A stretch of DNA of 64,000 nt from Limnoperna fortunei (GCA_944474755.1 OX104117.1:82250926-82314925); one strand, 5' to 3'; positions 24,865 through 38,418 are shown, numbered from the stretch's first letter. The notes: a model not told the origin generated them from the letters alone. Program-made: numbers and translations.

Positions 24865-25555
24865 ACCAAACTTTAAAAAAATTGCATTAAATTGTAATGT
24901 TATGTTAAAAAAATTGGCATTAAATTGTAATGTTATGTTAAAAAAATTGGCATTAAATTGTAATGTTATGTTAAAAAGATCGACATTACATTGTAATGTT
25001 ACGTTAAAAAAAATTGACATTAAATTGTAATGTTATGTTAAAGAATTAGCAATAAATTGTAATGTTATGTTTAAAAAAATTGGCATTAAATTGTAATGTT
25101 ATGTTAAAAAGATTGGCAGTAAATTGTAATGTTATGTTACAAAAATTAGCAATAAATTGTAATGTTATGTTAAAAAATTGGCATTAAACTGTAATGTTTT
25201 GTTTAAAAAAAATTGGCATTAAATTGTAATGTTATATTTAAAAAAATGGCACTAAATTGTAATGTTATGTTTTAAAAAAATGGCATTTAATTGTAATGTT
25301 ATGTTAAAAAAAACTTAGCAATAAATTGTAATGTTATGTTAAAAAATTGGCATTAAACTGTAATGTTTTATTTAAAAAAATTGGCATTAAATTGTAATGT
25401 TATGTTTAAAAGAATGGCACTAAATTGTAATGTTATGTTTAAAAAAATGGCATTTAATTGTAATGTTATGTTTAAAAGAATGGCACTAAATTGTTATGTT
25501 ATGTTAAAAGAATTGGCATTAAATTGTTATGTTATGTTATACAGTGCAGTATTAT
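24865..25555. repeat. AT-rich minisatellite, about 30-33-bp unit, about 21 copies
   Basis: The unit is GGCATTAAATTGTAATGTTA followed by TGTTAAAAAAATT. The A run varies by several bases between units, so phase drifts. Open frames on both strands are by-products. Confidence 0.93.
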
Positions 25556-25661
25556 TTAGTAATGTTGAAATGCAAGGTCTTTTATTTAATTGAAAGATCA
25601 AATGGATCAGTTACTTCAGTTAAAAATGAAAAGAGTAAAACTATTAATTGTGTCAAATTTG

Positions 25662-25811
25662 CCCAATCTTAACAAGAATTGCCAGTTTTCCTGCTAAAGC
25701 TGGGGGTTTTCTCTGGGTACTCTGGCTTCCTCCAACAATAAAAACTAGACACCATGATATAGCTGAAAAATAGTTGAAAATGATATTTAACACCATTCAA
25801 TCAAATAAACA
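25662..25811 (+). mobile_element. SINE 3' half
   Basis: Matches from CAATCTTAACAAGAATTGCC through GGGGGTTTTCTCTGGGTACT to ATATAGCTGAAAAATAGTTG and ACACCATTCAATCAAATAAA. The tRNA-like head is missing (5' truncation). Confidence 0.8.
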
Positions 25812-27505
25812 ATCTAGCTTTTTGTAAAGTGTTAAAAAACAATGTCCGAAGTTCACAATTGTTTGTTTATTAAAACATCCCAAACATGAAATAGATAATT
25901 TTCTGGTTTGTTACGCCTGTGTAGGTAATTCTCATATCTATGTGACAACAGGTAATTTGTGGACAGGTAATAAAGGTTGTACTGTAAGATTAAATACAAA
26001 CAATCTCCAATATAGTACACAGACTTAGGTAAAAATATCCAGGTGTGTTGGGCTATTACACAGATGTATGATAAGGACATGTTGAAAACTGGCCAACTTT
26101 AGTTTAAAAGAAACTTTGTTTTAGTATGTTAATTTACTTATTTTACTTGGGATATACTTGTGTTTATGTAAAACTGCAGGTAAGAGAATTTATATTGTAA
26201 TTCGATACCTCATATGTATTTTGTACATTACACCCTTGAAACAATTTGTGGATTAAACATTTTTTAGTTTGCTTAAAGGACTTTAGATTTGGTTAGTAAT
26301 TAAAACAGGGATGAACAGAACTATTTTAAAGTATTAATTTAGTAGTTAAGGTAGAAAATGAATAATTAAAACTTGTGGACTAGATATAGTCCCCCTACAA
26401 ACTTGCTTCTCAAAGTTATGAATGGGTTTAAAGTTTAAGTGAATTAAAAGACCAATATTTGCCCACGTGAGTTAATATGTGAGGTCTAATAAATTTGTGA
26501 CAAAAAGTACTGATTTTAAGTTAGAATTGCCCTGATTATCGTCCCGTCCTTAAGGGACATTTTGTGAGATATACAGTAAGTGTTTATCTGGCAATCTTTA
26601 TACATTTTTGTATTTCTTGTACATTAAAGATATATGAATATTTTTGTCCTTATTCTTCAACTACTATTGAATTTGTCCTACTGGTACTAGATTTGAATCA
26701 TGAGCTTATGCTTACATAGATAAAAAAAACAGGAGGGCATATCTTTGTTCATCTTTGGTATCCCCCTTGCAGCCTACATCCAGTATGTAGCTGTTGTCCA
26801 TGCTGCCAAGAACGGGCAATCACAAATCTGTTGGTCCATGACCCAGCTCATAATTGTTTTCACTTTTTTGTCAAATTTTTATATAACATTTAAATTTAAA
26901 TTTAATATCGATCATCATTTGGACAAATGTAAAAAAATCAGGACAGATAGCTGGATTATTTTTGTGTGTTTTGTGGCCCTGGAAATGTAAATACAGAATA
27001 TAGTTTTGTGTAAGCGTTACCATGGCAACATTTCTTGTCTTATTTTTTATTGAAATTTAAATTAAATGTTATATTCAACAATTTCTTGGCCAAGTTCTAA
27101 AATCGACAAAGATCAGTCATCTTTGTGGGAGTTATGGATCTTAGATGTGTAATTTATACCTTAAGTGCTTTGGTGTGTACATTTCCTGCAGATTTTTATG
27201 AAATTTAAATAAAATTGCAATATCAACAATATCTAAGAATAGTTCTTAAAATCAGCATCAATTGTAAAAAGTATTATAAATTATGCTCCATAGAAATGTA
27301 AATTATATGGAAAATTATCATGTAAGCACTCTACATTTCTTGTCAGATTTTATGATATTTAAATCAAATGGTTATATCCCTATATAAAGTCATTACTGAT
27401 ATATCAGATTACAGATCTCTGTGATATTGCAGCAGACTTCAATGGGAGCAGACAAAACTAGGTTTTTCTGCTTGTCATTTTATCTGTTCCATGCCAGTGC
27501 CAGTT
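25812..27505. other. No gene seen
   Basis: AT-rich. The open frame at 26745-26990 contains hydrophobic runs but no recognisable domain or splice context. Confidence 0.5.
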
Positions 27506-27509
27506 TTGT

Positions 27510-27858
27510 TTATATAACTGTTCCAAGCCAGTGGGTTATTTATGTGACTGTTCCAAGCCAGTGGGTTATTTATGTGACTGTTCCAAGCCATTGGTTTTTG
27601 TTTATGTGACTGTTCAAAGCTAGTGGGTTTTGTTGATGTGACTGTTCAAAGAATTGGTTTTTGTTGATGTGACTGTTCAAAGCTAGTGGCTTTTGTTGAT
27701 GTGACTGTTCGAAGCCATTGGTTTTTGTTGATGTGACTGTTCAAAACCATTGGTTTTTGTTGATGTGACTGTTCAAAGCCATTGGTTTTTGTTGATGTGA
27801 CTGTTCAAAGCCATTGGTTTTTGTTGATGAGACTGTTCAAAGCTAGTAGGTTTTGCCC
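27510..27858. repeat. 30/33-bp minisatellite, about 11 copies
   Basis: First three units are about 30 bp (GTGACTGTTCCAAGCCAGTG). Later units are 33 bp (TTTTTGTTGATGTGACTGTT, then CAAAGCCATTGGT). Confidence 0.9.
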
Positions 27859-27894
27859 TAATTTCTGTCCTTTCTGTGGTTTTTGTGTTAAGTC

Positions 27895-28125
27895 AATTTT
27901 TGGCCGGATTTCACAGAGTGAAAATCTGGGTTATAATATGGTGAATGTTGGGAGGGCGGGCGTGTGGGGGGGGGGGGGAGGGGAATTTCTTTACAGTTTT
28001 CTCAATAACTACTAATCACATTCTCTTGAAATTTGGTATGCAGCATCAGCATGGCCTCCCATAATGTGGGATTCGATTTCAGATCTGTTGCTCACCTACT
28101 TCCTGTTTACGGACTTAGTTAATGT
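27895..28125 (+). repeat. Dispersed repeat family A, copy 1
   Basis: Shares TTATAATATGGTGAATGTTG, a G-rich tract, CTACTAATCACATTCTC, TTGGTATGCAGCATCAGCAT and CTCACCTACTTCCTGTTTA with the copy at 41095. The G run near 27966-27980 is longer here. Confidence 0.85.
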
Positions 28126-29230
28126 TTAACGAAATCCGTCCATTTCTGTCTTTGATAGATTTTTATTTGTTTTTCCTGTTGTTCAGTGAATATTTGAATT
28201 GTGAGGTTTGTGTTTGGGTTATCTCCCATCTTAAATGCAGATTTACCAATACAACACTTTGTTCCTGTTTGTGACAAGTTTAAAAATTATAGAATATTTC
28301 ACATCAGAGATCATGTGCTATACTAATAGACAACTGTGAAAATTACATTTTGTATGTTGTATACTCCACATTAAGTGTGTTTTTCTGTATTGTTTTAGAG
28401 AATGAGTCATTTAAATTTTTTTATTGGACTGTAAAATGAATTTTGCATGTTCTCAATGGTATAATCTGCAAAGAATGTTCATAAGTAGCTATCCCTGCCA
28501 TAATTCCTGCCTGGTTTTAGTTCTTTCTATATATCTGCAGTTCAATTTAGGTCATGTAAACAATAGATTGAGCATTTTGTGCTCAAAGCAGAAGGCATAG
28601 ATTGGGATTTCATACATGAGCTTGCTGAAGTGTTTTTTTTACATAATCAAAATGTGTTGCTTACCTGTCATCAGGTGTGATAGCTGAATAGGAATTTTTA
28701 CTAATATGTGGTTATTTTTGAAAATCACAGGAAATCATGATTTCCACTTTGAGCAAATTTGAATGTTTGATCTCGATCATTGTCAATTCCAAATGAAATT
28801 ACACCCAGATTAATCACTATGGCATGTGATGTATTACCTACATTTATTTCTGAAGTTAAACATTTTACTGCAGGTTACACTGTGTAGGTGTTTGATATTC
28901 AGATCACTTGAATGTTTTAAATTTCATGAATATTTTTGTAGATCAAGTATTTAGATAATAAAAAATTAGCATGCAATGAAATCAGGATTAAACTGCTTAA
29001 TATGATTGACATGTAGAAAATAAATTATGATTTTTGATACAAAATACCATTTATATTGGATAGTGTGACCCATACTGTTTTTTTTTGCATAGTGATAGAA
29101 TTATTCCTGTTTTTCTCTACATTCAGTGACTGTCTAATGGAATGTTAAATCTAAGCTAATTTAGAATGGGCCATGGATTTGAGGTTATATTTCCAGACCC
29201 TGTTTTTACTTAGGCAATAAAGGTTTTCTG
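28126..29230. other. No gene seen
   Basis: AT-rich spacer without recognisable elements. Confidence 0.55.
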
Positions 29231-29235
29231 GCCGT

Positions 29236-30160
29236 TTACCACCCAGGTGTCCCATTAAGGGATACCTGACCTTTGACCAACCCAGTTTCACATTAAGGGA
29301 TACCTGACCGTTGACCACCCCAGTGTCCCTTTAAGGGATACCTGGCTGTTGACCACCCCAGTGTCCCATTAAGGGATACCTGACCGTTGACTACCCCAGT
29401 GTCCCATTAAGGGATACCTGACCGTTGACCACCCCAGTGTCCCTTTAAGGGATACATGGCTGTTGACCACCCCAGTGTCCCTTTAAGGGATACCTGGCTG
29501 TTGACTACCCCAGTGTCCCATTAAGGGATACCTGACCGTTGACCACCCCAGTGTCCCTTTAAGGGATACCTGGCTGTTGACCACCCAGGTGTCCCATTAA
29601 GGGATACATGACCTTTGACCAACCCAGTGTCCCATTAAGGGATACCTGACCGTTGACCACCCCAGTGTCCCATTAAGGGATACCTGACCGTTGACCAACC
29701 AGGTGTCCCATTAAGGTATACCTGACCATTGACCACCCCAGTGACCCATTAAGGGATACCTGACTGTTGACCACCGAGGTGTCCCATTAAGGGATACCTG
29801 ACTGTTGACCACCCCAGTGTCCCATTAAGGGATACCTGACCGTTGACCACCGAGGTGTCCCATTAAGGGATACCTGGCTGTTGACCACCCCAGTGACACA
29901 TTAAGGGATACCTGACCGTTGACTACCCCAGTGTCCCATTAAGGGATACCTGACCGTTGACCACCCCAGTGACCCATTAAGGGATACCTGACCGTTGACC
30001 ACCCCAGTGACCCATTAAGGGATACCTGACCGTTGACCACCCCAGTGTCCCATTAAGGGATACCTGACCGTTGACCACCCCAGTGTCCCATTAAGTGAAA
30101 CCTGACCTTTGACCACCCCAGTGTCCCATTAAAGGATACCTGACCTTTGACCACCCATAG
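29236..30160. repeat. 38-bp minisatellite, about 24 copies
   Basis: The unit is GGATACCTGACCGTTGACCA followed by CCCCAGTGTCCCATTAAG. Variants exchange CCGTTGACC/CCTTTGACC, GGCTGTTGACC, and CCCATT/CCCTTT. Several units contain TGACCTTTGACCA, the reverse complement of a DR1-like nuclear-receptor site. Confidence 0.95.
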
Positions 30161-31740
30161 TACTTTCATAGTTAGCAGTATTTTGGTTTCCATATTTTAT
30201 ACATCAAAGAGATGGTCTGTTTATAATCCTGTTGTAAATGAAAAGCTCTGTTTATTCATGGTAGAAGTTAACAATCAATAAAAGTATTTGTTGGAATCTT
30301 GACCTTTGTATATTTGTACAGTTAAACCGGACTTTGCAGGAAGTCAGTTAAAAATTTAAATAAAAAAAATTATTGACAATATTACAAAATGTATATAAGG
30401 TTTAATTTAAGGTAAACGGAAGGTAAAAATACAGGTGTTTTTACATTTTACTTGTACATGTTACTCCAGTTATTGGGTGGCCTAGCACAGAAACAAGGAT
30501 GTGCAAGAAATATGCAAAAGAGCAGATTAAAATGTAGACTGTCCTTTGGATATAATATTTACTCATTCGTTATCATTGGTGGATCCCACTCCACTCTTTA
30601 TATGAAAAGTACCAAAAATTGTATTTATGCAACTGATTCCATTTCAAAATGGTCACCACAACAGGTCATTATTTTTTTGAAAACTGAAACATTTTAAACA
30701 GATTGAAAATTGTGATATTTAAGTTGTTTCACAGATTGTAAATGTTGATATTTAGGTTAATTATTAAGATTAAAGACCTTTAAAATATGCACAAGTAAGT
30801 GATTCATGGATTAATTTTCAATGAGGGAGAAAATTGTGTTTTTACCACAAAAGGCCATCTCATAATGTTACATAGATGTAGTGTAACTAATCACGATTTA
30901 AGTATTAGAAAGAGAACTAGGTAGCTTAGCTGGTCAATTTATTTAAATATTTTTGAAAAAGTTAAATAATAGAAGGTTTATTTTATAGAGAGTTTGGATT
31001 TTTTTTCATGTTTGCTGTGTAAAATATCCAGCAGGTACAGGCCATATAAATATTTTTCTTTTTTTAAGACACAATTTTAATTTAATTTTATGTTGTATAC
31101 TAATTGTTCTAAGTGGATTTTACTGCATTAAGTTGTTAAGTTAATTATGCTGCAATAAATACTTCCATGTTAATGACAACATTCTATTATTTATAATTAA
31201 CAAGGTTATGTGACAAATTACATGTAATACAAGTTTATACATAGTTTGATATATAACATGTGTAGCTTAGTATTATTTTAAGCATATTATATATGGTCCA
31301 CATCTGATAAGCTTTTCTTAAGTGAAAATTGCCCAGATTACATTTTTGTCTTTGATTAATATATATTTTTTTAATTCTAATGTGATGTATTTTAGGTTTA
31401 TTTGGATTTTTATTATTATGTTTTGAAGATAGGGAAGTTTGATTTCCTTTTGCTGTTAAAAAATTGGATAACTTCATCATATACAGTAATACATAGTTTT
31501 TTATGTATCCAAGACACTGGGCATTATGTATGATAAGTTCCTGACAAATCTCCATGAAAAGTATTGAATGCAATATTTATTTTTTCAGACTTTCCCTTCC
31601 AGAATGTAAGTACTCTTTGGAAAGTGTTTAGGATATTTTATGTGTTTATAAAGAAAATATTACCTGTGCATGTCTGTCTTGTAACAGTATAAGAGAAAAT
31701 TAATTACAAAAATTATAAACATGAAAGATCAGACAATATT
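30161..31740. other. No gene seen
   Basis: AT-rich. The open frames at 30452-30697 and 31235-31573 lack support. Confidence 0.5.
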
Positions 31741-31743
31741 CCT

Positions 31744-33492
31744 CTACTGTTTCAGACAGAATATCCCTGTCACTGTGTCCAACATTTACTGTTTCAGACA
31801 GAATATCCCTGCCACTGTGTCTAACATTTACTGTTTCAGACAGAATATCCCTGCCACTGTGTCCAACATTTACTGTTTCAGACAGAATATCCCTGCCACT
31901 GTGTCCAACATTTACTGTTTCAGACAGAATATCCCTGTCACTGTGTCCAACATTTACTGTTTCAGACAGAATATCCCTGCCACTGTGTCCAACATTTACT
32001 GTTTCAGACAGAATATCCCTGTCACTGTGTCCAACATTTACTGTTTCAGACAGAATATATCCCTGCCACTGTGTCCAACATTTACTGTTTCAGACAGAAT
32101 ATCCCTGCCACTGTGTCCAACATTTACTGTTTCAGACAGAATATCCCTGTCACTGTGTCCAACATTTACTGTTTCAGACAGAATATCCTTGTCACTGTGT
32201 CCAACATTTACTGTTTCAGACAGAATATCCCTGCCACTGTGTCCAACATTTACTGTTTCAGACAGAATATCCCTGCCACTGTGTCCAACATTTACTGTTT
32301 CAGACAGAATATCCCTGCCACTGTGTCCAACATTTACTGTTTCAGACAGAATATCCCTGCCACTGTGTCCAACATTTACTGTTTCAGACAGAATATCCCT
32401 GCCACTGTGTCCAACATTTACTGTTTCAGACAGAATATCCCTGCCACTGTGTCCAACATTTACTGTTTCAGACAGAACATCCCTGTCACTGTGTCCAACA
32501 TTTACACGGTTTCAGACAGAATATCCCTGCCACTGTGTCCAACATTTACTGTTTCAGACAGAATATCCCTGCCACTGTGTCCAACATTTACACTGTTTCA
32601 GACAGAATATCCTCGTCACTGTGTCCAACATTTACTGTTTCAGACAGAATATCCCTGCCACTGTGTCCAACATTTACTGTTTCAGACAGAATATCCCTGC
32701 CACTGTGTCCAACATTTACTGTTTCAGACAGAATATCCCTGCCACTGTGTCCAACATTTACTGTTTCAGACAGAATATGCCTGCCACTGTGTCCAACATT
32801 TACTGTTTCAGACAGAATATCCCTGCCACTGTGTCCAACATTTACTGTTTCAGACAGAATATATCCCTGCCACTGTGTCCAACATTTACACTGTTTCAGA
32901 CAGAATATCCCTGTCACTGTGTCCAACATTTACACGGTTTCAGACAGAATATCCCTGCCACTGTGTCCAACATTTACTGTTTCAGACAGAATATCCCTGC
33001 CACTGTGTCCAACATTTACTGTTTCAGACAGAATATCCCTGCCACTGTGTCCAACATTTACTGTTTCAGACAGAATATCCCTGCCACTGTGTCCAACATT
33101 TACTGTTTCAGACAGAATATCCCTGTCACTGTGTCCAACATTTACACGGTTTCAGACAGAATATCCCTGCCACTGTGTCCAACATTTACACGGTTTCAGA
33201 CAGAATATCCCTGCCACTGTGTCCAACATTTACTGTTTCAGACAGAATATGCCTGCCACTGTGTCCAACATTTACTGTTTCAGACAGAATATATCCCTGC
33301 CACTGTGTCCAACATTTACACTGTTTCAGACAGAATATCCCTGTCACTGTGTCCAACATTTACTGTTTCAGACAGAATATCCCTGTCACTGTGTCCAACA
33401 TTTACTGTTTCAGACAGAATATCCCTGTCACTGTGTCCAACATTTACACTGTTTCAGACAGAATATCCCTGCCACTGTGTCCAACATTTACA
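31744..33492. repeat. 42-bp minisatellite, about 41 copies
   Basis: The unit is TACTGTTTCAGACAGAATAT followed by CCCTGCCACTGTGTCCAACATT. Occasional 2-bp insertions (ACACTG/ACACGG for ACTG; AATATATCCC for AATATCCC) shift phase. Because 42 is divisible by 3 and the unit lacks stops, all three + frames stay open for hundreds of codons (up to 598); a 14-residue periodic frame is not a protein. Each unit contains a polypyrimidine-CAG string (TTTACTGTTTCAG) that resembles a splice acceptor. Confidence 0.96.
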
Positions 33493-33589
33493 TCCATATT
33501 GGAAATACTATTGTTAAAACATTGACAAATTAAATTGAAATTTTGTTAAAAATCTTTAAATAATCCTTTTCATCTTGTAACATAACTTC

Positions 33590-33705
33590 AGTGTGTGATA
33601 GCCCAACTTCCCAGTGTGTGATAGTCTCCCTCACTTAGTGTGTGGTAGCCCCTCCCCACAGTGTGTGGTAGGCCCCTCCCCTCAGTGTGTGATAGCCTCT
33701 CAATA
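33590..33705. repeat. Short tandem repeat, about 29 bp x 4-5
   Basis: CAGTGTGTGATAGCC-type units with interleaved C-rich spacers. Confidence 0.8.
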
Positions 33706-33833
33706 AGATCTTGTCAAAAAAACTAGACAAATATTGGTTTGTTTTCTAATTAGTAGCTTAAAATTATGATTCAAAACATTAAAGTTTTATAAGTTTCTTA
33801 GTTTGGTCAAGGTTATTCATAAATATATTGAAG

Positions 33834-34022
33834 CTAGGAGCCTCTTGCCTCTTGTTTGTACAATGTACTACCACTTACAGTACTCCTAGGAGCCTCTTGT
33901 TTGTACTTGGACATGTACTACCACTTACAGTACTCCTAGGAGCCTCTGGTTTGTACTTGAAAATGTACTACCACTTCGCTATGTCAATACATATAAGTTT
34001 GCTATATGTCAATACATATAAT
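33834..34022. repeat. 51-bp repeat x 3, then an 18-20-bp repeat x 2
   Basis: CTAGGAGCCTCTTGTTTGTA...ATGTACTACCACTTACAG starts at 33834, 33885 and 33936. GCTATATGTCAATACATATA then follows twice in part. Confidence 0.85.
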
Positions 34023-34685
34023 AAACATTTTTAAAGTAAAATCTATGCATATTTTTCATGCAAGAACTTAAAAGATATAAATGGTGTAGGGAATAGCTAT
34101 GGCTTAAGGCTTAATCATGATTACTGTAACACTGTGGAATGGGAAGTATAGCCTGGCATGTATACAACTAATAGTACAGATAATGAAAGGTATCAATGAA
34201 GAATTTTATCAGTTGAGATAGTTTAAAGATGTACCTGTTGAAAGAATCATAACAAACACTGAAACACAATACACAATATTTGTGTTTGGGTATTGAAAAC
34301 AGCATGGAGGTAAGTTAATTGTTTTAACGTTTTCTGTCAAATTTTTTGAATTGATGAATTCTGATCATTTAAAATTTGCATATACATGTAATTATTTCAG
34401 AAGTTATGGGTAATTAATCTTTTCCAGATACATTTATTAGTATTAGTTGTTTATTGAATGGTTTCTTCTTTTGTTACCTATTATATGGTTCTAGAGTCCT
34501 TATTTTAGAACTCGATCAGAACAAATACATTGATCGATTGATTTGTTTGCTTAATTTTAGCAAACTGTACTTGAGTCATATTCATGCTGATCAGAAATAC
34601 ACACCTAGAAAAGCTGGAACCTTGCTATACCTTAGAATATAAAAATACACTCTGGATCAAATTTCAACCAAACTATTTTGATCAT
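34023..34685. other. No gene seen
   Basis: AT-rich. An ATGGAG|GTAAGT string at about 34303-34314 could be a donor but has no supporting exon. Confidence 0.5.
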
Positions 34686-34689
34686 TTAG

Positions 34690-34972
34690 AACTTTCCAGA
34701 TAGGGATAGGGTTCAGACACCCAGATAGGGAGGAGGGGTTCAGACACCCAGATAGGGTGGAGGGGTTCAGACACCCAGATAGGAAAGAGGGGTTCAGACA
34801 CCCAGATAGGAAAGAGGGGTTTAGACACTCAGATAGGAAAGAGGGGTTTAGGCACTCAGATAGGAAAGAGGGGTTTAGGCACTCTGATAGGAAAGAGGGG
34901 TTCAGACACCAAGATAGGAAAGAGGGGTTCAGGCACTCAGATAGGAAAGAGGGGTTTATGCACTCAGAGTAG
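34690..34972. repeat. 27-bp minisatellite, about 10 copies
   Basis: The unit is GATAGGAAAGAGGGGTTCAG followed by ACACCCA. Open frames on both strands (34657-34980 minus, 34757-34972 plus) arise because 27 is a multiple of 3. Confidence 0.93.
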
Positions 34973-36880
34973 CTAATCAATGTATCAGAAAAGTAGCTAA
35001 AAATAGTTGTATTTTCTGGTGTAGTCTAATTTCAGTGATTTTTCAGTTAATTTTTGTCTATTTTTTATAGGATTAGCAAGCAGTATTGCTGGTGAAAATC
35101 CCAGACCTTTAGCTGAATAGAATTATAAAAATAAACCCCATATTTTATCAACTGAATTACTTTAAAACTTTAGAAAAAAACAGTAAATGTGATGAATGTT
35201 GTACATTTTTATTTTATTTTAATTTGATATAAACAACTCCAAATACATAGTAGGATTGAATGTTTTCCAATTTTTCCCAAAGATGTTTTTTTTTGGGGGG
35301 GGGGGGAATTTATAAATTATATTTAATATAGAGTAAATTACTTTTATTTTTAACTGCAGTGTATATTGAATGATTTAAGTAATGACATGGTGTACTTGTA
35401 GTAGTCACACCGAAAAACCAGTCCTTCAAATTAAACTGAAAGTTTGTTGGAAATTAGAATTTTCAATACAAAACATGCAGTTTATTTCTTTTTAGCCAAG
35501 TTTTTCACAGCAGAGCAGTATAACTCAAATTGATTCCGTGACCCCAGCCATTTACTTTGGTCACATTGAACTTTGTATTGAATGGTACCTTTGTTATTTA
35601 ATTGTGGCCTTGAAATTTTGGAATGATTTTTTTTTACTTTAAATAGAAATTGATGAAAGTTGTTGTTCCCTTTCTGTAAGAAGAACTGATAGGTCAAAAC
35701 TTTTTGGATAATAGTTGTAACTTTGTTTATTACAAGGAAATATTTAAAGGTAGGATAGCATGAATAATTTTTGTTAATATCCATGGATTTTGGATATTTG
35801 ATAGGATAAATTTTGATAGTAAATTTATGTTTATACAAAATTTTCTTGTTTTAATGGTGTTAAATTCTGAAATATTATAAATTGAAATGTTATAAATTTG
35901 GACAAAAACATGTATGAAGTTTACAAATTACATGTGTTAATTAAATAAATCTACAAAAAGTACTGACCATCAAATTTTTAAAAGTTTCAAAATTTCAGTA
36001 ACAGATGAAATGTTCAAAACAAATTAAATTAATTATAAAAGTATATGACACTCTCCATCTCAGCAGAAAAAGAAATAGCGAATTTATTTCAACTAAGGAT
36101 GGGATTTAAAACATAATAATTTGTGTATTGGGCATGAAGTGTGCAGTGTACGAGATGATGTTTACAGGTATGTAAGAAAGATCTTCATTCTTTGTGAAAT
36201 GTATTTAGATGATACTTGATCTTCCCTGTTTTCCTCCCACAATAAAAAAAAGACATTAATAAATTTCCAAATTAGAATTGATAAAGATTTAAGTGTTCCT
36301 GTATAAAGTATACATTACTACTGAATAAATAAGGGGGGGGGGGGGGGATTGGCCTATAATGATGGTCGTACCTGGAGGGTGTGTAACCATTGTATGTAGA
36401 TAGGTATCTACAAGATTATATAGGAAATAACTGTTTTATGTTAATGATTAAATGTAAATAAATTTTTGATTTTTTATTTCACTGAACATGTAGATTATGT
36501 CAGATAAAGTTTTGTTGTTTTGTAATTTTGAAACAAAAAATAGTAGGTATATTTGAACTCTTGATCTGGAGAGGAAAGGAGTATTTTTGGTGAGGACATT
36601 TGTTTACATAGATATATGTTTAACTAATTCTAAGTGAATTATATATTTAAAAAAAAATTGTAAAAAATCATGAACAGGTGGGAAAAAATTAATGACTAAA
36701 TAAATTAGAATATTATTTTTTGTAAATGTTTTAAACATTTGAAACAATGTAGGACCAGGATTTAATGAACAGTTTGGTTTTTTTTAAACTTAGATAAATT
36801 TAAAGAAAAAAAATTGCTTAGAAATAAAAATTCAGTTTGTCATGATTTGTTTTATTTTTTTTATTAAAGCGTGTTAATTA
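34973..36880. other. No gene seen; two G homopolymers
   Basis: AT-rich, with G runs near 35295-35306 and 36332-36347. The 118-codon minus frame at 35482-35838 is Lys/Asn/Phe-rich as expected by chance in AT-rich DNA. Confidence 0.5.
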
Positions 36881-36881
36881 A

Positions 36882-36945
36882 CCATGACATAACTGAAAAA
36901 CTGTAGAAAGTGTCATTAAACACCATTCTAACAAACAAACAAAAT
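36882..36945 (+). mobile_element. SINE tail fragment
   Basis: CCATGACATAACTGAAAAAC, then GTGTCATTAAACACCATTC and AAACAAAC match the SINE 3' end. Confidence 0.65.
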
Positions 36946-38094
36946 CAAATAAACATTAACAGAATTTGGCTGTGTAGATTGAACTTGGGAGTTAAATATC
37001 AGTCAATCAATACTTCAATATATTTGGTATAATTTGACTTCTATATTATTTTAATGCTTCCTGGAAGGTAACATAACCCTTTTATATGAATCATTAAAAT
37101 AACCTTCAATTATTAAATTTTGTTCAAGTTTCATTTAAGTATTCTTGTGAATGAGAATGTAACCTTGACCTGTGACCTGTGACATTTGTGCAAAGTAAAT
37201 AAACACTTGTTATTTCCTCATAGAAACACCTATGAATTTTCAGCATCCTATCCCACTGACAAAAAATGGATGGGCTACTTGAGAGAATAAGTACTGATAT
37301 TCATGTCCTGTTGTCAGTTCGTACGTAATATATAAAGTATGTTTTGTTAAAAAAATCAAATCAAGCAGGAACCAGAGATCTGTATAAGGGGAGGTAATGT
37401 TGTAACTGTTTGATTTATTTGTGTATTAATTCCATCAATATTTGTATTAAGGCAAGCCATACTGTGTACTAATATTTCTCGAATTTGTCCGTTATATTCT
37501 GACCGCTTGACAGGTGTTGAACAAATATTTCTGGTTACTAGTGAAAATACTGTTCTCAGAAGTTGATTGGTTTAAAATAATAACGCTATAAAAAATAATG
37601 AAACCAAACAGCTTCCTTTTACCACATACACATGAAATTGGGGTTGGGAGAATTTGTATTTGACTAAGCAAATGTACTACTTTTTTAAAATTAGAGAAAC
37701 AGAATCTTACATAAGGTACTCATGGAATATTGGATGTCTCCAATTTCAGTAGTTAAATTATGGGATTTATCAAGCTCAATTGGTGAAATCTGATAATCCA
37801 CTTGTACCAATGTAAAATCCTAAATTTGTTATATACTTTAAATATTTTATGAAATTTTTATTTAAGACTTACTTTTAGTTTAGATTTTCTTTGACTTTTA
37901 TGATCAACTGACATCATTATGACCTTAACATTTAAGTTATAAGTTGTTACCTTGCAGATGTGTACTTTGAACTAATATTTTTTTCAATAGACATTAAAAT
38001 TTTAGATCAAGCTTAGTTGAAATACAATGCACTTTTAAATAATTAAATATGAAAAAAAACAGTTATTTTTTTTCCAATTGATTGTCATTCTTCC
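36946..38094. other. No gene seen
   Basis: AT-rich spacer without recognisable elements. Confidence 0.5.
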
Positions 38095-38415
38095 AGGAAT
38101 AGGATTGAATGATTTATTTGGAAGGTATTCAAGATGTATTTGTAGATTTTTTAGGTATTTGGATGTTGGATGAATGAGGTATCTAGAATTAGATTGAATA
38201 AGGTTTCTTGATTTGGGTTTGATATAGATATTTAAAGTAGGATGGAACGTCTAGAATAGGATTAAATGAGTAATTGGAACTGGGATGGAATAAATTATGT
38301 AGATTTTGGCTTGATTCAGATATTTAGAGTGAGTTAGATATTTGGTGTAGGATTTTAGAATTTAAATTAATTTTCAATAGTAGGATTCAAGGGATTATCT
38401 GGAGCTGAGTTTGAT
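38095..38415. repeat. Degenerate tandem repeat
   Basis: Loose repetition of AGGATTGAATGA...GGTATTTGGA motifs with spacing of about 25-50 bp; too diverged for a firm unit length. Confidence 0.6.
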
Positions 38416-38418
38416 TTT

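Noticed and set aside
26745..26990. 81-codon frame with hydrophobic stretches
   Set aside because: No signal/anchor pattern that holds together, no homologous family recognised, and no splice sites that extend it.
31721..33533. Open frames of 598, 484 and 332 codons in overlapping frames
   Set aside because: All three + frames are open through the 42-bp array and only switch at 2-bp insertions. This is a repeat artefact, not a repetitive protein gene.
35482..35838. 118-codon minus-strand frame
   Set aside because: Lys/Asn/Phe/Ile-rich composition expected from AT-rich DNA; no domain, no splice context.
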